Origin: Sarcocystis neurona
Taxonomy: Eukaryota; Apicomplexa; Conoidasida; Eucoccidiorida; Sarcocystidae
Reading direction: 5' to 3'
Length of the DNA: 64,000 bases
Assembly (NCBI GenBank): GCA_000727475.1
Contig: KL647308.1
Span: forward strand, 1 to 64,000
The notes beneath the pieces were generated by a model. That model was not told where the DNA came from. It worked only from the letters and a program-made list of their open reading frames with translations, and did no database searches. Positions 48,458 to 59,800 of this stretch are shown in pieces. The translations under genes were made by a program, and so were the position numbers. Every line of letters starts with the position of its first letter. Positions within the stretch are counted from its first letter, which is position 1.

Positions 48458-51400
48458 TCAGTGCGGCGATGGAACGTGTCCGTCCACATAGAAATTCCTC
48501 GTCAGTTGAGGAAGGCGAATTTTGGTGCCGCGCAGGGCCTCAGTCACGCGAATTTGGCAGCCAAGGCGAGACCTGCACGCGCACACGGAGAGAACTTAAC
48601 GGCAATATTCGTATCACCGCGGTAAACGTCGTGCAAGCCGCGAACCCCTCTCTCTGACTAATAAGTCGGTTTTACTTGACGGTGGCGATACTACCCCCAC
48701 AGTAGAACTGTACAAGAGAGCAAGATGCATACGTTTCTCCCGTTCACATCTACTGCACCTGTTGACTTTACCATCATTTGCCTGGTCAAAAGGGCAGTCT
48801 CCGAGCGGTACCAACACAAACGACGCCGCAACTGTGGTCGTATTCACATAACAGTTTTAGTGCTATATGATAATAGCCCTCGTCGTCCCTCTCTATGCAC
48901 CTTCACACCGTTTCCGCTGTACCCAGCGGCCTTTCTTACTCACGGGACGCACGTACATTTGATTTTATTGTGGATACCGCCTGTGTCAACATGTGCAGCT
49001 TTACCGGCAAGAGGATACTGATGTGAAAGCTAATTTTCCACCACGGCTTTGATGCCTGAATCTACGCTTGGGCATACGTCTCGTCTGACCCGGTGGAAAG
49101 GAATATACAGAAGCTTCTTGAACGCCTGCGCACACGCATTGCCTAGCTGGTGCGAACATGGAAAACAGAAGACAGCCCCCTGCTACGTCGCTATCGCAGA
49201 GGCTGCCTGTTTGCTAATGAAGGGGCACGGGTAACGCGTACTTATCCATACACATCTGCCTACGGCTTCCCGTGCGACGGGGCCTATTGAAGAAACCGTC
49301 TTGTACGGTTTCTTATGAGGCGGGGCGCGTTGGAAGAAGCCGGCTTCTCGTTGTTTCTGTCTGTTTACTAGAGGGCACGAATGAAGCGTGCAGTGCACGC
49401 TAGCCTTCATGTCTCACGGGCGTTGTTAGGCGTGTTCCCCTTCTTTGTCGATTGCAGGGCTGTACGGGGAATCTCGCTGGTACTGTTCATCAAGCATACA
49501 AACACGCACGTACGTTGTTTCATCTGTGTGGCACAAGTCTGCGTAACCGTCCATCTTTCGAGCCTTCTGCGTGTCGGACCTCCTTCCTCCTGAATCACGA
49601 CCGTATCGGTGTAATCACACGTTTCATCTTCTTCCCTGGAAGAACGAGCTCTTTTCACCTCTTCCTCGAAGAAGTATTTGCAGAAAATCTCCGTCGTGAT
49701 TCTCTTGTGTAAAAGACTTCTAAAAAATGAATCTGGTAGTTTCTACCGTGGAACCATATAAACAGAGACCTCTACCTCTCTTGCAAGCTCGTACGCGTGT
49801 GTTTCCACTCACGTCGACGTGAGACACGCCGCCATATCCAGCATATCTTCTTCCTGTTCTGATGGTTCCGGCAGCTCCTCGTATACCTCCGGTTCCAAAA
49901 TTACGTGGCATGTCGAACAAGAGCACTGCCCTTCGCAGGCGCCTGAAAGAAACATGTATACGTATCGACGTGTTTGGGTATATAAATATTTTTTAATGTT
50001 TCTATGTATGAGAAGGTGTATACCTTTCTATACAACTATGTATATATACATATAGATAGATAGATAGATGTGTACATCTTTGGAGGCGCATATATTCGAA
50101 TGCACCTTCTTGCAAATTTATATGTATATTACTGAGAGGCAGGGGCATGGTAGCACCGGCAGCTGATCTTACGTGTAGCGGCCGCCTGCAGTAGCCGCCG
50201 TACTTCGCCTTTCTTTTTGCGGTATCGGCAGCTGCCGCAGAAACACTAACTGCCTGGATACATCAGTTCCTTTCTATACTACAAGATAGGCCAGAGCAAC
50301 AACCGTGAATCCTTCCCTCCCATCTTGATAAAAATCCACCAGCAGCAGGAGCAGCAGCAGACCCCCTACCCTCCACTTCTCAAGCATACATATATTTGCA
50401 CATACCTGGGCTCTTGCAACACCACACAGAGATGCTGTCGCAGAAAAGAAGCGAGCTCCGGACGGTATCAGCAGCTACTGAACCGACCAAAGCATTACTG
50501 ACCTTCAAGCTCGACTCCCTTTGCATGCGCCACTTCAAGCAGCGTTTCCCCAATGCGCGCTTCCACCGGCTTCTCCGTTCCGTCCGGCATCACAAAAATT
50601 ATCTCCCTACAAACACCACCACGCCAGTACCGACAGTAGCAGCAGCGACAACAACAGTAGCAAGACAAGCAGTAGCAAGAGCAGTAGTAAGAGCTGCAGT
50701 AGTAACAGTAGTAGTAAGAGCAGCAGTAGTAACAGCAGTAGTAAAAGCAGCAGTAGTAACAGCAATAGCGGCAAGTGCAACATTGGGAACGGCAGAAGTG
50801 CGAGCAGCACAGCACCAGTAGCGGCATCAGCAATAACAACGGCGCGGAGAGCAGCGGCACCGGCGGCAACCGGAGCAGCAGGGCAGGAGCAACGGCAGAA
50901 GCGGCAACCGAGCAAGAGGAGCAAGATACAGCAGTACGAGCATCAATAGCAACAGAAATACGGCCAACACCAACAGGAGCAGCGCCAACACTGGCCAGAG
51001 CAACGCCTGCGTACCAGTACTATCAGCCACAGACACAGCAGCAGTAGTAGGCAACGAGGGCAGCAGTAGCAAGAGTGACAGCAGGAACGTGAGAGCAGGA
51101 GCCCCTGCAGCAGCGTAGCACCACCGACGGCAGAGGCAACCTTATCAGCGGAGACAGCGCCGTGTAATGCAGTACAGGAGCAGCAGCAGCACCAGCAGCA
51201 CAGGGACGACCGCAGAACCGACAGAATTAGCCTTAGCACAAAGAGCTGTATTACACGCAGGTATACAGTAGGGAAAAAGGACCTCCGCTCCTTGTTCCCT
51301 TTCTCTGTAACAAACTGTCTCTCATCTCCGTTGCAGCTTCCGATCGACTTACTTGCTTCTCTACCTCTCTCGACGCAGACACATTCGTCCACCGCTTCCT

Positions 51401-52773
51401 CGCTCTCAGTTTATGCCGATACGTACACACATCTATACCCTCCGCCGTATCCATCCATACATATGTATATATATTACATACAGATATATATCTATATATA
51501 CTGCATACAGGTATACACATATCCATACATACATCTCTGTACATATCTTTCTCTATACCTCTCTCTCTATATCTCTCTCTATATATACATCTACATATAT
51601 ACAAGTACACATACCACTATATACCTATATTATATATACATACGTTGTAGTGGTGCTGCATACATCCTTCGTAAGCGTTCTAGGACTCATCGGCTTTCCG
51701 CCACTTGACCACCTGCCGTCTTTCCTTCGTCTTCCTCTCCGTCTGCATGTCGAGAAACTCCCTCAGCCTTGGGTCCCGTTCGAAGCCCATGTGCGCCGGC
51801 ATCTTGGGGCTCAGTCCCGATGCAGCTGTATGGAAGCTCCTTCCTTTCTGATGTGTCTCCCCCCTACAGGCGGCCACTCGTCGCGTTCTTCTTCCTCAAC
51901 AGCAGCAAAAGGCACTTGCGCAGGAGGTGGCTACGCCTTGCCCGCGTGTCCACCTGCGTCCGACTCTCCGTTCACAGAGGGGACCGTAAGTTGTGCCAGG
52001 AGAGTCTCTCCCCACATTTTTTCTCCTTCTTCTTTCTACGCAAATACACGCCATTACGGCTGTTCGAGACAAGACCGACTTCGCCAAAGTTATGTGCGCG
52101 ACGGTGTGAACTCGCCCCTCCCCCTGGTCATTCTATTACGGAGCTCAAGCAACACGTATATCGTCTACACGTCTGTGTCTACCTTTATCCTTCCACGCCC
52201 ATGTATATGAACAACTACATTAATATAGGGAGATATATGCGTACACCCACACATACATATATATATACACTATATATATCTTTGATTCTCTCTCTCTATG
52301 TATACACGCATGCGTGCCCAGAAGGAAATGTACAGGAGAGACAGACACCCAGGTGGGAGAAAAAGAACAGCAACAGAGACAGCTTACACTTTCTGTTTTT
52401 CAGTCGCATCGGTTGAGAAAGCAGCAGCCGCAACAGTTGGCGGACGTGCATGCGTTTTCCTCTGTAGCAGCTCCAAAGAGCAGCTTCTGCTGTGTGCAGC
52501 GCATGGAGTCTGTTGCTGCTGCCTTCCCGGCTGCCACTGCTGTCGTGTGGAGAGTTGCTGTTGCTGCGGCTGGTCCTGCTGCTGTAAAGACACCCCCCGC
52601 TTTTGTCTTGGGAAGCCGAAGAGATGGGGCGCCGCCCCAGGCAAACCACGTGCGACGCAGCGAGAGTCTGCAAAAGAGAAAGAAGTGCGCCTCCACGCGC
52701 TGCCGCTGCTTCTGCCTTTGTAGATAACACTGCGGCGGAGAGAAAGAGGAAAAATCGGGGCAGCTAAATACAT
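48458..52773 (-). CDS. YAH1: Mitochondrial [2Fe-2S] ferredoxin (adrenodoxin/Yah1 type)
   Basis: This ferredoxin passes electrons from ferredoxin reductase to the mitochondrial ISC iron-sulfur assembly machinery. Exons 52773-52388, 50606-50503, 49942-49813 and 48572-48458 join in phase (donors GTAAGC, GTCAGT, GTGAGT) to 244 residues. The cluster ligands are all present: C-X5-C-X2-C in [12 protein letters not shown] and the fourth Cys in SRLGCQIRV. The core starts [20 protein letters not shown], continues [14 protein letters not shown], and has the acidic partner-binding EEDMLDMA segment. It ends [13 protein letters not shown], as in adrenodoxins. Exon 1 encodes about 128 residues: an Arg/Ser-rich, acid-poor presequence from the ATG at 52773 ([16 protein letters not shown]), Gln-rich repeats, then [10 protein letters not shown] just before the core. 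This indicates mitochondrial import. Upstream in-frame codons lack an ATG, so 52773 is chosen. Intron 1 (1781 nt) carries triplet-repeat arrays. Confidence 0.95.
50330..51230. repeat. CAG/AGT triplet arrays around ferredoxin exon 2 and in intron 1
   Basis: AGCAGT/AGTAAC/CAGTAGTA triplets run almost without break from about 50630 to 51230, with a smaller AGCAGC tract at 50340-50370 in intron 2. They begin within about 25 nt of the acceptor of ferredoxin exon 2 (50606), so the polypyrimidine side of that intron on the minus strand is itself repeat-derived. Confidence 0.8.
51410..51660. repeat. CATA/CTCT microsatellite in ferredoxin intron 1
   Basis: TATACATA and CTCTCTAT simple repeats lie between the triplet array and ferredoxin exon 1. 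They produce only low-complexity Tyr/Ile/His/Ser frames. Confidence 0.8.
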
Positions 52774-55700
52774 TGGGGAAGGTAGGGACCGGAGGTGGTA
52801 CCTGGGGGGCGACAGTCTCGCTGCGTCCAGCAGCAGCGTCAAAACGGCTTCGAGCAGCTCGCACACCGGCGTCTGGGGCTACCTATCTTCATATATTACG
52901 GGCAACATACGTCTTTTTCTCCACGGGTATGCTCCACGCACGCAGTGGCATATGCTGTCTCTCTCTCAGTATAAATATATATACATACGTAAGGGGTCTA
53001 TCTTTTTTTCACTACCGTATGTGCATATAGAATATAGACACGCATCTACGCACAGATACATACAGACACTTGTACCGCGCTTCAAGATCCCGTCCCGTCT
53101 CCACTCGACGGAGACAGGCGAGTATAAAAACGACCCGGAGGACGAATGCGTGTGCCTTGTTGAACAGCACAGGAAAAGCACGTAAATGCCACAAATGCAG
53201 CAAGACAGATACCACCCACGTGAACATGTATATATACGTGTATAGCGTTGCTTCAACGTATCAGTTTGCCTGTCACGACAATAAATATGAATGGTTATAT
53301 ATATACCTACCCACCTTTGCAGACATACTTCACCACACGGGCACACATATGTATAGATGCATGGTGTGGGGACGCACGTATAGACCTGTAGCGTGAGACG
53401 CAGGACCACTTCAATATCTTGATATGTGTGTACACGGCTTTATGCGTACATAGATATGCGCATATATACGTATACGTATACGTAAAGAGGCTCACGTAGC
53501 CACTCGGCGACACACAGATACTTGTCGTACATACGTCTACAGAATATATATGCATATGTACTACTCTGTGTGGGTGCTGCCGCTCCAGCGCGGTGCTGCG
53601 GCTGGTGCTTCTGGTGAGAGGTGTTTTGTTGAAGTGAGACGAACGATCTCCGCAAAGGGGAAAAGCAGGACTTCTATGAGATATACGCACACTGCGTGCG
53701 GACAAGAAAGGATAGTTTTCTTCCCTGAGAAGGTGCTGCGGCAGCAGAAGAAATGCGCAAGCAGTTGCGGAGAAAAAGGCGACAGAAACTTCGGCGCCGG
53801 AACAGAAGACGTATAGAAAAAATTAGACGTGTTCAGGGAAGCGTAGGTTCTAAAATCAAAGCGGCAGGGAAGCGAAACAGAGCGGAATGAGTAAAGGCAG
53901 CAGCCGCAGTAGCAAAGCTACGCACGGCTGCACAGCCCGCGGTTTCATCAACAAACACCGCCAGAGGTAACATCTGCGCGTGGTTCGGCCGCGACAGTGT
54001 GAAGAGAAACATCAGGTCGAAGAGACAGAGTGTTCAACAAACCAGAGATGCAAAACATATGCATTTTTCTCTCTACATATGTGCCTGCGTCGGCACGGAT
54101 GAGTATGCGTGTACACGTAGATACTGTAGAGAGAGGCATGCAGATTCTTACACACAAATACGTATGTGCCAGTGTGCAAGACATTCACTCAGTCACACAC
54201 GAAGGTGTGGCGTAGGTTATCTTGTGTGGGTGCTCCAAGCATATTCATGAGTTGAACCGTACGTATATACAGACACATGAATGTATATTAATATATATAA
54301 TGCGAGAAGGCACACATGGACATTCTCAGCCAGCCAGCCGCTTTCTAGGGGAGTAATCCTGTGCGACGGCGTAAACCTCTATATACACACACATACGTTC
54401 ACACACTTACAACTGCATACGCATGTGTGCATATGTACGTTTGCGTAATTAATATATATATATATATATATGTATACGTCCGCGGGCATATGGATACGGA
54501 TGCGCTGTACTGAGATAGTGGTACCCACTCTCAGCGGCTTCGACGTGTTCAGCATGCAGGTGGTAGGAGAAACAGCTGGAGAGGGTCCGTCACTGGAAAA
54601 AGTGGTGGACGACTACCTTTGCTTTTTTGTCTTCCTAGCGTCACAACTTAATGAGTTGGTAGACGTGGGATGCGTGGAGCGGCGACAGAAATCGAAGGAC
54701 CGGAACTTCTCAGTCCGGCCACTTTTACAGCCGTAAAATTCACTGTCCCTCCGGGGAAGAACACAGAGGCAGAAGGAGGAAGGAAGCATGTGTCGGTTTT
54801 CTTCCTGTGTTTCTCCAGATTTCAATAATTGCCGGTTTTCACGAAATTCCGGTGTGCACTTTAGCAGACTGCTCAGCCAGCGGATGCGTCCGCAGGCAGG
54901 ATGCTCCGTTAGGGCCGAGAAGGCCGCAAAAAGCGGACACTTAGCGAACCTCGAAACAACCGGTGTGGAAACAACCAGAGAGAAGTGCGAACACAGAACG
55001 ATGAGGTGTGTACATTCGAGGAAAAGGACTTAATCGACGAGGGCGAAAAAAAAGCCAGTACGGAAAAGACGTCGTTAAGCAGGGGCGGGGCGAAGATGGA
55101 AATAGTGTCAATGAACTAAGCAAAGAGGAAAATCCAAGTAGGAACGCGGAAAGGGGAAAGAACATTTTCCTTTTTCTCACGGGCGGTAAAATTTGTTCCC
55201 GAACTCTTTTAAGCCGCTACCGTGCATGCGCATGCGCTCCCGCTAGAACGGAACGAGTGCTACGAAGCGAGAAAAAGGACAAAATTGCTTGTAGGACCAT
55301 CTTGTTTAGACCAGCTCCATTTTCTGTTCGCCAGGAAACCCTGGCGGGTTTGCAGTTACTACTCTATCGCAGCGTGGAAAGTCGCATACGAGCAGGACGG
55401 AGCTTTCAGAGTTGATGAAGCTTGATACTTTTCCAGACACATATACTGTGGAACAGCGAATTCTCTTCTTCTGAGAACTTCACTTCCTCCGAGGAATGCT
55501 AGATATTGATTTGGTACATGCATTGAAGTGGCGAATTTTCTTTTTCTCGGGGTCTCTCCGTTCCCTGTAATGTTCTACGATATGCAGCCCGGCCGGGCAG
55601 CGCGCTACCGTGTGCATCACCTTTCCGCGTCGACAACGTTTCTTCTTTCAAGACGCCGTTAAAATGCAATCTTCAGCGCGGCTGACTCCTTCGACTTCGT

Positions 55701-55869
55701 CGGGAGAAATCACATACTTTTCCTTCTTGCCTCCTACTTGAGATTTCTGGCGGCGCAGAGTTGTTTATTCTCATCATACATCGTCGCGCAGGAGTAGCAT
55801 TGTCCACGTCCAACGTATACGATTCACTCGCGCCTCCCGGCGACGGCAGGTGTCTGTGGCGGGAACGGG
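52774..55869. other. Intergenic between divergent ferredoxin and Efg1 genes
   Basis: Contains microsatellites (52970-53000, 53270-53480, 54240-54490) and mixed sequence. Plus-strand frames at 54470-54736, 55008-55415 and 55222-55425 are open for 67-136 codons but have no domain and no splice support. No promoter motif can be placed for the ferredoxin gene. Confidence 0.5.
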
Positions 55870-56820
55870 TTTGAGTTTCACAACCTTTTCCCTTTTCTAA
55901 CGTCTTTTCTCACACTTTGTTTGCCTTCCACGTCCCCTCGCACCGTTTTCCCCCGTTTTTCAAGTTCACGTGACCCTAGTCACCGCCATACTCGTCTTTT
56001 TCCGTTCTCATCCATTTGGTCTTCTTCTTCCACGAGGCCTACTGTTGCCACACTCTCCTTTCTGTTTCCTCTCTTGCATCTACCATTCTTACTTCCACTT
56101 CAGCTTTTCCCTCGTGTCCTCCCTCCTCGTGCTTTTCCTCCTCTCGCCTTTCGACTTTTCGCTCCCCAACGAGGCGTTTCACAAGCACACCTCCTTCCCG
56201 CAGCCACCTTCCCCCTTCTCCACTAAATTCTTATTGAAGCGACACATGTGCGTGTACTCGTCACATAATTTCAACGGTCACTCACATAGCGGAAAATCCA
56301 CATTATCCATACTTCTTCTCATATCCTTTGACAGCTTCACTACAAAACTTCGTTTACTGAGATAGGCGCGGCTCTGTCTTTTTAGTCAGGCGTGTTATTA
56401 CTTGCAAGATCAGCAAGTCGAAAAAAGGCTCTTCCGCGCCGTTGTCTCGCTCTACGTACCGTCTCAGGCATATACGCCCGTTTCTGCTCGAGCCTGGTAT
56501 GCTTGTCTTACGCGTAGTTTCTCCTTCGTGCGCAACGGCGTTTCACTCGCCTTTTTGCCTGTTTCTCTGTCTTTACGCAGGGTCCTCTCTCTGTCTCTCT
56601 CTGCCGGCGTTTTCGCTGGCGTTTTCCCCCTGTGTCTCGCTCCGTCGTTTCTTCATTTTTCTTCTTCTCGCTCTTCTGGCGCTGCTTTCTGGTGGACGTG
56701 CCTTCTTTGCCCCTCAATTTCACCTCGCACCGGCCCCTCCGCCTCTTTTCTCCCCTGGAGACGAATTGTTTTCTTCTTTTCTCGCCTCTTCGTCTCCTCC
56801 TCGGTCTGACTTTCCTCCCG
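55870..56820 (+). promoter_or_regulatory. CT-rich leader of the Efg1-like gene
   Basis: The plus strand is pyrimidine-rich over most of this interval, ending directly at the ATG at 56821 (context CTCCCGATGGCTGCC). Open frames here are low-complexity Ser/Phe/Leu/Pro. By analogy with the leader of the SAM synthetase gene I take this as 5' UTR and promoter-proximal sequence. Part of it could be an unspliced leader intron. Confidence 0.45.
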
Positions 56821-59800
56821 ATGGCTGCCGCTCTTCCCGAGGACGGCCGCGGAACTGCTGCAGCGGCAGTCCGACGCCCCATAGGAAAGCAGCGGCAGCG
56901 GCAGTCGGGAGAGGTGTGTGCCGCGTCGCTGGCTGCTGAAGAGGAAGGAGAGGGAAGAAATGCTTCAACGAGTAAAGGGCTGCAGAGTGTGAATAGATCT
57001 GGATTTGCCGCGGGAGGGAAGAAGAAACCCCGTCCTTTTGCGAAGGTCAACAGACGCGGAAAAAAGAACCCGAAGGCGCAGGCACGCGACATCCGTAGAC
57101 TTCTCCGAAAGAGAAAAGAGGTGCGTGTGCCCGTCGATTCCGGGCAAATGGCAGAAGAAGTAACAGAAACAACAGCAAAAACGAAGACAACGGGCAGGGA
57201 AGGAAAAGAGGACGTCGAAGAAAAGTGAAGGGAGGGACACGGTGGAAGGGAACAAAGAACAAAACCGCCTCCACGGAAGGGGAGACACGCAGGAATAGAC
57301 AGAGAGATGGCGGAAGTAAAAGAGGGAAATGAAGAAGGGAGGTCGAGGAGAAGACGAAGAAGGACAAGTCGAAGACGGATATTAGATGAAAGACAGAGAG
57401 GGTCTCGAAAGGCAGGGGAATTCCTGAAGGACTCAATAAATATTCTTCACGGTCTACTACCCCAAGGACAACACTTTCTGCAAGATAGTTATCACCCGTT
57501 CAACACATCCACCTCTTACCTGCAGTCACTTCCACCCCTCTGTGTGCAGGACCTTCTCTCTTTCACAGTGGCAGTCTCCTTCGTCTATAAAAAGTCTTTT
57601 TCTGTATTCCCCCGCCTGCGGTGTGTTGGCGCTGCCCGCGCCCTGCTTTTCTTCCTTCGTCCTCCTGCAGTTTCTGTACATCTCCTTGCTCGCTCGAAAT
57701 CGGATAACCTGCCCTTTTCTCGGTCTCTTCTGTACCAGTTGTAGGGCGGGCCTCCCGCTCAGACAATCGCCGAGACACGAGTATCTACGCGTATGCAAAG
57801 GGAGTGTGTACATATATACACACTATATGTGTATGTGCGTGTGTATGTGAGCAACTTGCAACATTTTTTTACCGTATTATATCTCGCTTGGGCGTCTCCT
57901 CTGCTTGAGCTATATTTCTGTCTCTCTCTGTGTCCACGTGAAACATCTGTCCGCCACCTCCCCCTCCCTTTCTCGCTATCCACCCCACTTTCTCCTCTGC
58001 GTGCCGCGCTCTCCCCTTCGCTCTCCCTCAGGCAGCGTCTCTCTGCAGTGCATCAGTCTGCAGGTGCGTCGACCCCGCAGCGTGCTGTTTTTCGCTTTTC
58101 CGCCAGTCCAGGCCCACTTTGCCTGCAGTCTCACTTGCTGGCAGAAAACACCTTCAGAGTTTGCTGGCCATCGCTGCCGTTGCAGCCGGTTGGTCAGTGC
58201 CGGCAAGTCTGGACGGCGTTTTGCTTCTGGGTCACATGTCGATATTCGCATGCATTCTGCGGTTGGTGGCGTGCGCATGCACGTTGTTTTCTCCGGCGCG
58301 TGCAGCGGGGGTGGACTTCGACGCCTGCGCGATATATCGCCCCCCCGCCACCGCGTCTGAGTGCGAAGGCGTTTTGTTTTGCAGCGCGTGCGGCATGTCT
58401 CCTCTTCCCTGCAGTCGCAGGCCTGTGCCCGCCTCTGCTGTTGCTGCGACTTGCTGCAGACGCTGCCTGCAGCAGCTGCGGAGGAGCTGGAGGAGCGTGC
58501 TGCTCAGCTTGAAAAAGCAGCCCAGCAGGCGAGGAAAGACGCGAAGCGTAAACGGTTTGTGGCCAGGAAGAAGGAGCTCTACGACAAAATTCGTTTCTAC
58601 GGTATTTCTCTTCTTTTCGTGCATCCACCAAAGAGAAAATGGAACACAAGTGTGTGGGCGCGTTGGATGTGACTTTGTTTCTCTGTTGAAATTGCAGCAG
58701 AACTAAGGGACAGCTACTCGTCGTTGTCTGTCTAGCTTGTGTGTGTCTCTCTCGCACTGGAGGACTGCATTGTCTGGCGCTTCTTTCTGCATGCGTCTCA
58801 CCCGGCCGTCCTGTAAATACTCGCGTGCTTCTTTCTTCACAAGCATGCGTATTTCTCCTGGACGTGTTTGTGTACGTAGTCTGCATATGTGGACAAGGCG
58901 CTGTGCTCCAACTTCTGATTCCTTCCCTGTGTCACCCTCCGGATGTACCGTCTTCACTTTCCTTTCTGCTTCCTCTTTGTGTTAAAGGGCGCCTGTCACA
59001 TTTCCTGCAGTCCTCTTCTTGCTGTTGCATCGGTTTTCGCCTCTGCGGCCCGAGGAAGAAGAAAAGGCTGACAGAAGAGAGAAGAGGTTCTGGCCCTTCT
59101 GGTCTCCTCTCTGCAGGTTCTTCTTCTTTTGCCAGTCGTCGACTGCCTTTTCTGTCGTTTCTTCTTTCTCCGGTACGATGCTGCTGCTGCTCCTGCAGAG
59201 GCGCAGAAGGTGCGACGGCGACTGAAGACGACGCGTCGGCTGCTGCAGCAGCTGCTGAGACAGCAGCGACAGGAACTGCAACAGCAGCAGCAGAACGCTT
59301 CTTCGATCGACCAGGAGGCGTTGCAAGTCTCCATCGCTGAGCAGCAGGCAGCGCTTGCTTCTCATCTTAGTGACCTCACCTATGTGCTTGTAAGTAAAGA
59401 TTCAACTACACGTGTTTCTAGAGCGAAGAACTGCTTCACTGTTCTACGTGCCAAAGTGACTGCTACAAACGTGTGCAGCTCTTTTTTTCGCCAGCCCAGG
59501 GCTCGCGCATATATATGTGTGAACAAACAGAGAGAGGGAGAGCTTCGAAGGAGGGCTTGTCAAGGTGCGTCCTGTTCCTTTGAAAATGTAGAAATGTTCT
59601 ATTCACGGAAGGAGGCAAGCGTCAAAAAAGAGAGAGACGGAAAATGAAGCGCAAACGTCTACGTGTCCCGCAAGACAAAGACGCAGGGAGAGAAGGGAAA
59701 GGAAAGTGTCGCGACCTGCTGTATCTCCGGGCGCACACGTAGATAGAGACGGAGCGAAATAGAGGCCTTTTTTATGAGGAGAGAAATGCAAACCTGTACG

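Noticed and set aside
35000..50000. Retrotransposon or other mobile-element remnants in the repeat-poor segment
   Set aside because: No long ORF, reverse-transcriptase or integrase motif, long terminal repeat or target-site duplication was seen.
51353..52210. A plus-strand ORF of 285 codons
   Set aside because: It starts in a microsatellite (Tyr/Ile/His/Ser-rich) and overlaps ferredoxin intron 1 on the opposite strand. No domain or conserved motif.
57793..58512. A plus-strand ORF of 239 codons
   Set aside because: It crosses the Efg1 exon at 58460-58601 in a different frame and is mostly CT-rich intron.
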